Assembly: GCF_004379255.2 (NCBI RefSeq)
Contig: NC_056051.1
Coordinates: 9,401,968-9,465,967, forward strand
Length of the DNA: 64,000 bases
Source of the DNA: Salvia splendens
Taxonomy: Eukaryota > Streptophyta > Magnoliopsida > Lamiales > Lamiaceae
Reading direction: 5' to 3'
A program made the translations under genes and the position numbers. The notes beneath the pieces were generated by a model. The model searched no databases and was not told the DNA's origin. It worked only from the letters and a program-made list of their open reading frames with translations. This document shows, one piece after another, positions 56,990 through 64,000 of this stretch. Every line of letters begins with the position of its first letter. The stretch's first letter is position 1.

Positions 56990-57547
56990 TAGGGGTGGCA
57001 AATCGTGAGTGTCGGATCGTTATCGTATCGACACGATAACGACACGATACAATTACAACAAACACGAATACGACCTGTTAAGAAAACCCCAAATATGAAC
57101 ACGAACACGACCCGCTACCCTCAGACATGAACACGACACGAACTCATTAACGACACGAACCACTTCGGGTCAACACGACACAATAACAACACGTACATGA
57201 GATGACACGATATGACCCGATAACAACACGACCTGATAACGGTTAATCTCTTAAAAACATACAATTGCTAATTACAAAATCTGATCTTAACATAAAAACA
57301 TCAATAATTTCTTAGTAACAAAATCCAACAAAAATCCAACAAAAATGAAAATAATAAGAATTAATAATATTATAATATTATTTCTTAACGGATAACACGA
57401 ACCCGACACGAACATGACATGAAATTTTCGTGTCCTTAATGGGTCGACCCGATAAGGACACAAACCCAATAAGCTCTGGCTCAAACCCATTAATTTCGTG
57501 CCGGTTCGTGTCGTGTTATCGTATCGTGTCAAAAATTGCCAGCCCTA
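56990..57547. mobile_element. hAT-type MITE, copy 1
   Basis: Termini TAGGGGTGGCAAATCG and its counterpart (CAAAAATTGCCAGCCCTA), interior rich in ACGACACGAAC. Flanks CTCTTATC (56982-56989) and CTCTTGTC (57548-57555) are an 8-bp duplication with one difference. It is about 60 bp longer than copy 2. Confidence 0.8.
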
Positions 57548-57756
57548 CTCTTGTCTAAAACAAATTAACTCTATAAATAAAGACTAGACACTCGAATGCA
57601 AACAAACAAGATTATTAGTATCATTTTTCTAGAACAACTTAACTTTATGATCCAAACAAACAAGAGTATTAGTATCATTTTTTCTAGAACTTTTTCACTT
57701 ACCCCAATAAGAACAAGAACCAAAAAAAATTTCTTTCACTTTTCCAACTTTATTAT

Positions 57757-58196
57757 TGTTGGGGTGGAGCTAATGAATAGATGGAAAGCAAAGGACCAAG
57801 CTGAAAATATTGAGAGTGTATTTAAAGTTGGTTGAAACTAGCAATTGAAGGTTGAAACGGCTGATTCAGTTTCGGTTCAGCTCTAATTGAAGAATGAAAG
57901 GGGAGCAGTTCGTTCCCCATTCTTCTGTTTTGATTGAGAGTAAATAAGGCACCATCTTCGTGAGATTCACACCATCATTTTCAGCTGCGATTGTTGAGAG
58001 CCGAGTGTGAGTTTGAGTGTTCTTCATCATCTGGATTATTTTTTACTCTTGTAATATCTTGGTGTTATTGAATAAAGTTTTGGATAGTCTTCTCCGCGAA
58101 TGTAGGTCTTACGATCGAACTACGTAATCCTTCTTCTTCTATACTTACGTTCTTGTTTTGTGGTCGTGCTTGATGTTGAATTGGTCACGCAATTCA
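57757..58196 (+). repeat. Probable copia LTR, copy 1
   Basis: Starts TGTTGGGGTGGAGC, with AATAAAG signals near 58072; the end near CACGCAATTCACA is uncertain because no clean PBS follows. The same sequence is in copy 2 from 61476. Confidence 0.45.
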
Positions 58197-58310
58197 CAAA
58201 TTGGCGTTGTGTATGAGAAGTTGACTGCAGCTATCGATTGCAATGTCTACTGCAATTTGAGATGTAGATGTTAACCTAGAAAGATGATTTTGGGCTTTGG
58301 AAGCTCTAAA

Positions 58311-60209
58311 TGAAGGCGGTCATGATGCAGCAAGCGCTTTGGGAGATCTTGAGAGGGGGAAGTGATGCTAAGGCCGGGAAAGAGGATGAGAAAGCAGTTT
58401 TGAAGAATCATGAACTTGAAGATAAGCCCTATAGCACCTTGATCCTGAGCCTAAGTGACAGAGTCTTGAGAGAAGTCTCCACAGAATAAATTGCCGCAGA
58501 AGTTTGGGCCAAACTTGAGTCAATATACATGACTAAGTCACTAGCAAATCGGCTTCATTTGAAGCAAAAGTTCTTCACATTCAAGATCTGAGGCTAAGAG
58601 TATTCTTGAACAGTTATAGGAATTTGGCAAATATGTTGATGATCTAGAGATAATTGAAGAAAAGATCAAAGATGAGGATAAAGCTTTGATGCCGCTCAAT
58701 TATCTTCCCAGTTGCTATGAGCAATTCAAGGATGCTATCTTCTTGGGAGGGATTAAAATGTTACATATAGAGAAGTGTATTCAACCTTGAATATAAAAGA
58801 AATTCAAAAGGCAGGCTCTAGATCAGTAGATTCAGTTGTTGAGAGCTTGAATGTCAAGGCTGGATCCAAGAAATCTGGAAAGAAAAAGTTTCAGAAGAAG
58901 CAACAACCTTGGAAGGAGAATCAGGTGAGGGAAAGAGACAAGATCATGCCACCACTGCAAGAAACCTGCGCACATTAAAAAGGAAGCAAGCATAGAATGA
59001 GAAGGCAACTTATATTGCTGATGTAGCTGAAGGAATGGAGATTGGAGAGATCATGAATGTTACTGACAGAGGAATCTTGAATTCTTGGATCATGGATTCG
59101 GGTAGCAGTTTTCACATGACATCGAATAAGGATGGTTTGTGAATCTTGAACATTCTAAGGGATCAGTAACTGGGAAACAACCACAGATGCCAAGTCACGG
59201 GAATTGGAACTATGAAGATGAGAATGTTTGATGGCTCATTCAAGCTCCTGTCAGAAGTGAGGTACAGTCCAACTGTGAAGATAAATCTCATCTCACTATG
59301 ATTACTTGAAAAAAAAGGGTTTCAGCTTCTATTCGTCAAATGGATTGATACAGGTTCTAAAGGAAAATGTCATCTTCATGAGAGCAGATAGAGATAATAA
59401 TCTCTATTATCTTGATGCAAAAGTCACAAGTGATGAAGTGAACATCACTGAGAAGTTTGAAAGGAGAATTAGGCACATGAGGCCCACACACGTAGGCGAT
59501 GCAGGTCTAAAAGAATTGGAGAAAAGAAAGTTCATTCTTGCATCTGAAGCATCTTCTCAACAAAGCATGGGTGGATGTGAAGAATGTATACTAGATAAGA
59601 GCAAGAAGCTCACTTTTCCCCATGCCAAGCACTGCTCCAAAGCTCCACTCAATTAAACCCACAGTGATGTCTGGGGTCCATCTCAGACATAAACGTGAAG
59701 TCTGAAGCATTTTCTAAGTTTTAAAAATGGTGCAATGAAGTAGAATCTGTGAAGGCACGCACGCTCCTTAAAATGTTTGACAACAGACAATGGTTTTGAG
59801 TTCTTTTGTCCTCTGAATTTGATCAGTTCTGCAAGAGGAAAGGGATCAAAAGGAACAAGGAACGTGCTAAGTAACCCACTACAGAATGGAGTGGATGAGA
59901 GGGCCAATACGACCATTCAGGAGAGGCTGAGATGTTAACATTTCTCTTTTGGAATGCCAAAGAATTTCTGGGTTGAAGCACCGACCATAGTTGTTGTGTT
60001 AATAAATAAATGTTCTTCATCTACTTTGAATTTTGATACATAAGGTATGAGATGGTACAGATCTTAAGGGGATTGTAGTAAGTTGAGAATTTTAAGCTAT
60101 ACATGTCAGGTGATAGTCCAGTTTTTCGTGGCATTAAACATCACTTAATAGTGCACGTGTGCTCAGATGTGATGGATGCAGATGAATTCAGCTGGCTAGG
60201 AAGCCTCCT
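58311..60209 (+). pseudogene. Ty1/copia gag, protease and integrase remnant
   Basis: Gag pieces (MMQQALWEILRGGSDAKA, AAEVWAKLESIYMTKSLANR) are interrupted by TAA near 58487 and TGA near 58590. A protease-like site LNSWIMDSGSSFHMTS is near 59085, and pre-integrase GGCEECILDKSKK near 59575, then a stop and a THSDVWGP-like integrase start. Integrase fragments (NGVDERANTTIQER, FWVEAP) follow in shifting frames. RT is absent. Confidence 0.7.
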
Positions 60210-60808
60210 AGACTTAGTCTTGGTGTACAAAATTACAATTGAATAAAAATTAATTAGAACTAAAATTCAATAAAATTGAATTTGAGCGAATGAATTTTAA
60301 ATTATTTCCAAATTGTTTGATAAAATAAAATAAATTGATATATGAAATTTTGCACAAACACAATATACAATGTTCACATGTTACACACACAACATACTAT
60401 AATGGACATACATACATGCATAGTACACACTGAGAATCAAATTTGTACTCCATATGTTCCTTGTTAACAAATCATTTCTTTTCAGCACAGAGTTTAACAA
60501 TAATTTGATAAATGGATAGTGAAAAAGTAAGAAAAAATAAAGTAAGAAAGATGTAGAAAGAGTAAAAGTTAAATTAATTTTTTCCAAAAATATAAATGAC
60601 TCAATTAATTTAAAACTTTCTGAATTAGAAAAATGACTATATTAACATGGAACAAATAGTACTTATATTATACCCACGCCATGTTATAAAGAAATTTATA
60701 ATGTGAAATTAAGACGGTGATTACAAAAGATGACAAAAGAGGAAATTATGTAGTGCTTGTAAAACTGATTTAGTCTCCAAGCAAATGGATCGAGTACAGA
60801 CTCTTATC

Positions 60809-61306
60809 TATGGGTGGCAAATCGTGCGTGTCGGGTCTTTATCGTATCGACACGAACACGACCCGCTACCCTCAGACACGAACCAACACGAACCCTAACG
60901 ACACGAACCACTTCGGGTCAACACGACACAATAACAACACGTACATGAGATGACACGATAACGACTCGATAACAACACGACCTGATAACGGTTAAACCTA
61001 TTAAAAACATACAATTGCTAATTACAAAATCTGATCTAAACATAAAAACATCAATAATTTCTTAGTAACAAAATCCAACAAAAATCTAACAAAATTCAAC
61101 AAAAATGAAAATAATAAGAATTAATAATATTATAATATTATTTCTTAACGGATAACACGAACCCGACACGAACACGACACGAAATTTTCGTGTCCTTAAT
61201 GGATCGACCTGATAAGGACACGACCCAATAAGCTCTGACTCAAACCCATTAATTTCGTGCCGGTTCGTGTCGTGTTATCGTGCCGTGTCAAAAATTGTCA
61301 GCCCTA
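60809..61306. mobile_element. hAT-type MITE, copy 2, perfect 8-bp TSD
   Basis: Termini TATGGGTGGCAAATCG and AAAAATTGTCAGCCCTA. Perfect flanking repeats CTCTTATC at 60801-60808 and 61307-61314. 498 bp, no coding capacity. Confidence 0.85.
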
Positions 61307-61475
61307 CTCTTATCTAAAACAAATTAACTCTATAAATAAAGACAGACACTCGAATGCCATATATTTATGATCCAAACAAACAAGAGTATTAGTATCATTT
61401 TTCTAGAACTTTTTCACTTACCCCAATAAGAACAAGAACCAAAAAAAATTTCTTTAACTTTTCCAACTTTATTAT

Positions 61476-62556
61476 TGTTGGGGTGGAGCTAATGAATAGA
61501 TGGAAAGCAAAGGACTAAGCTGAAAATATTGAGAGTGTATTTAAAGTTGGTTGAAACTAGCCATTGAAGGTTGAAACGACTGATTCAGTTTTGGTTCAGC
61601 TCTAATTGAAGTATGAAAGGGGAGCAGTTCATTCCCCATTCTTCAGCTTTGATTGAGAGTAAATAAGGCACCATCTTCGTGAGATTCACACCATCGTTTT
61701 CAGCTGCGATTGTTGAGAGCCGAGTGTGAGTTTGAGTGTTCTTCGTCATCTTGATTATTTTTTACTCTTGTAATATCTTGGTGTTATTGAATAAAGTTTT
61801 GGATCGTCTTCTCCGCGGATGTAGGTCTTACGATTGAACTACGTAATCCTTCTTCTTCTATACTTACGTTCTTATTTTGTGGTCGTGTTTGATGTTGAAT
61901 TGGTCACGCAATTCACAAATTGGCGTTGTGTATGAGAAGTTGACTGCAGCTATCGATTGCAATGTCTACTGCAATTTGAGATGTAGATGTTAACCTAGAA
62001 AGATGATTTTGGGCTTTGGAAGCTCTAAATGAAGGCGGTCATGATGCAGCAAGCGCTTTGGGAGATCTTGAGAGGGGGAAGTGATGCTAAGGCCGGGAAA
62101 GAGGATGAGAAAGCAGTTTTGAATAATCATGAACTTGAAGATAAGGCCTATAGCTCATTGATCCTGAGCCTAAGTGACAGAGTCTTGAGAGAAGTCTCCA
62201 AAGAATAAACTGCAGCAGAAGTTTGGGCCAAACTTGAGTCAATATACATGACTAAGTCACTAGCAAATCGGCTTCATTTGAAGAAAAAGTTCTTCACATT
62301 CAAGATCTGAGGCTAAGAGTATTCTTGAACAGTTATAGGAATTTGGCAAATGTGTTGACGATCTAGAGATGATTGAAGAAAAGATCAAAGATGAGGATAA
62401 AGCTTTGATGCCGCTCAATTATCTTCCCAGCGGCTATGAGCAATTCAAGGATGCTATCTCCTTGGGTGGGATTAAAATGTTACATATAGAGAAGTGTATT
62501 CAACTTTGAATATAAATGAAATTCAAAAGTCAGGCTCTAGATCAGTAGATGCAGTT
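61476..62556 (+). pseudogene. Copia LTR and gag remnant, copy 2
   Basis: The LTR-like part begins TGTTGGGGTGGAGC at 61476. Gag from about 62034 has the same TAA (near 62206) and TGA (near 62308) as copy 1, so it was dead before duplication. It is cut at 62556 by the Athila LTR. Confidence 0.65.
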
Positions 62557-63988
62557 TGATAAGGCTAATTTCATGCATAGGTTATAGGGTAAAATTCTTG
62601 TATTTGCGGGGTCTAACACATGTTTTAAGCCAGGTATGTAGAAGATTTTCGCCAGACCTAGAAAAAGAAAAGGACATTTGCATGGTCCAAGGAAACTGGC
62701 GAATAAGTGAGCAATTTGAAGAAAAATTACAAGACGGAGGAAATCAAGGAGCTGAAGGGTAGAATGGAGATTTCTACGAAGGCTTCTAGAAGATTATGTC
62801 CGCACCAATATAAAGAAGAAAGCATGCAATCAGAGGGGACCTTCTCGGTGGAGGCCTTATGACCAGATTGTAGCTCTAGCTCACTACTTCTACATACTTT
62901 TAGGTTTTATCGGGAAATTGTGGGGGATTCTCGGGTTTACTTTGCTAGGTAGTAATTGGGTAACACCGTCCTTGCAGAGGGTGAACAAATAGTTTAATCG
63001 CTTTCATTTTACTTTACAGTCGTGAATTTCACCGAGCTTCGCCGTTCGAAGCTCGGCCCTGTTTGCTATTGCATTTCCGTTGTTTATGAAGTTTTTGTGT
63101 TCCGTATTTTCAGTTGTTGATTAATTTTGATCATGGATGTTATTTATTTTGTGTTTGATGATGCTGCGGAATTGATGTTTGATTTTTGTGTTGATCGGAG
63201 CAGATCGTTCGAATAAGAAGTTATGGAGTTGATTTTGGTTGTTGTTAGGTTCGGAATGCTTGGATCCGGAGTGGATTAAGCATCCGGCGGTTGGATATGA
63301 AATAGGGTGATCGGAGTTGATGCCTAGCTTTCGTGTTTTCATTTCATTCCTTCTAGTTTATGTAGATCTATTTTATTTCCGGCTAGTCGCAAGTTTCCGA
63401 CGTCCAAATTTTTATATTCTGTTCGAATCTGGGTACGTGCTCTGTTTTCTTCATGTTTGTGTTTAATTCAGTCGATGAAATGCATGTTGCTGTCAGTTAA
63501 AACTTTAGTTAGTTAGTTGCAACTTTTTCTTCCGTACTTGTTATTTCTGGAATATGGTCCCCGCTGTTACTCGCTTTCGGTTTGGTTATATTAGGGAGTT
63601 GTTTGCTCAGTCCAGGAAGTCAGTTGGTTATTTTGATGTTCGTTGCAAGTGAGACGTTTACAGTTCCTAGGTCTAGTGTTTGATTTTGTGCCTAGGTCTA
63701 ATAGTAGTTAACCTTAACCCAATTTGCGTTGCAGCAGCCACTTTCTAAACCAAAGTCTTTAGATGCTTTCTTACGAGTCCATCTTCGTGGGATCGACCCC
63801 TGCTTCTCTATGCTAGTCTAAAGTATAACGGGTTGAGGGATCTTTGAAACACGAGCTTTGTGTGTCCAACGACTGAGTCTCCTATATTCCCTTGAGTTCC
63901 TAAACCTAGTGATCTAGTGGATTCATTGAAGTTAGTAGCTCAACCTAGAACATAAGACCGCACACACATCGCCTCGAACAAACCTTCA
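62557..63988 (+). repeat. Family-A Athila 5' LTR, plus orientation
   Basis: Starts TGATAAGGCTAATTTCATGC and ends CCTTCA, 1432 bp. A TATA box (CCAATATAAAG near 62805) predicts a transcript start near 62840. The hairpin CCGAGCTTC/GAAGCTCGG (63032-63040 and 63048-63056) would therefore be in the RNA leader. The core GGGATCGACCC is at 63789-63799 and CTAGGTCTAGTG words near 63668. It interrupts the duplicated copia gag after CAGTT; the internal part lies beyond the window. Confidence 0.85.
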
Positions 63989-63990
63989 AA

Positions 63991-64000
63991 TGGCTCCGTT
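63991..64000 (+). other. Start of the PBS of the right-edge Athila element
   Basis: TGGCTCCGTT, differing by one base from TGGCGCCGTT of elements 1 and 2; cut by the window end. Confidence 0.7.

Larger units (their letters stand above)
56969..60209. repeat. Tandem duplication, copy 1, right part
   Basis: 56969-58823 matches 60789-62556 closely (hAT-type MITE, copia LTR and gag). The remainder to 60209 has no counterpart in the window because copy 2 is cut by an Athila LTR at 62557. The unit boundary is at 60209/60210, where AGACTTA of the left edge (50141) recurs. Confidence 0.8.
60210..62556. repeat. Tandem duplication, copy 2, with the empty gypsy site
   Basis: It repeats 50141-50718 and then continues directly (CAAGCAAATGGATCGAGTAC at about 60778-60797) into the sequence that follows the gypsy element in copy 1. 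It shares copy 1's gag nonsense codons. It ends where the family-A LTR begins. Confidence 0.85.

Noticed and set aside
59683..60020. Minus-strand frames over the copia remnant
   Set aside because: Shadows of the plus-strand integrase fragments.

Overview
The window is nuclear DNA of a flowering plant, almost certainly a eudicot. The support is four intron-containing or clearly plant-type genes, Athila/gypsy and copia retrotransposons with plant-type primer-binding sites, and Stowaway, hAT and Harbinger relics. I cannot name the species. It reads as a small gene island (about 27-48 kb) between two blocks of nested, decayed retrotransposons.

1-26.8 kb is a nest of Athila-type Ty3/gypsy elements. 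Element 1 (minus) enters from the left edge with a broken gag, a tRNA-Asp type PBS and an LTR. It is followed by two Stowaway-like MITEs and a stack of LTRs of other families: B in both orientations, C between them, and a family-A solo LTR inside a B LTR with a clean 5-bp target-site duplication. Element 2 (9.8-21.35 kb, minus) is nearly complete: gag, protease, RT, RNase H, integrase, and the extra ATHILA-type third ORF. Several nonsense codons and frameshifts break it, but its integrase frame is open. Element 3 (21.35-26.77 kb) has only its third ORF, 3' UTR and 3' LTR; the N-terminal half of the ORF lies inverted relative to the rest.

27-48 kb holds the host genes: a DOMON-cytochrome b561 protein (minus, intronless), a UAS/UBX-domain Cdc48 cofactor (plus, 4 exons, head-to-head with the b561 gene), a GDA1/CD39 apyrase (minus, 2 exons, tail-to-tail with the UBX gene), a broken Myb/SANT-like Harbinger-associated gene, a truncated fasciclin-like arabinogalactan protein copy, a dead Ty1/copia element running into a dead Harbinger transposase, and the mitochondrial glycine cleavage H protein (minus, 4 exons).

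48-64 kb is again repeat-rich. A unit of about 3.8 kb (MITE, hAT-type MITE, dead copia element) is tandemly duplicated. A 6.2-kb Ty3/gypsy element sits in copy 1 with its 5-bp duplication, while copy 2 keeps the empty site. Copy 2 is cut by a plus-strand family-A Athila LTR that runs to its PBS at the right edge.

The most unusual signals are: (i) each Athila family carries its own short palindrome-like word scattered through LTRs, UTRs and coding parts; (ii) a 9-bp-stem hairpin is identical in five LTR copies while its loop varies; (iii) a B-box-like GGGTCGA(A)TCCC core is shared by all LTR families here. These could mark a family-specific DNA- or RNA-recognition system in Athila elements, but that is inference.
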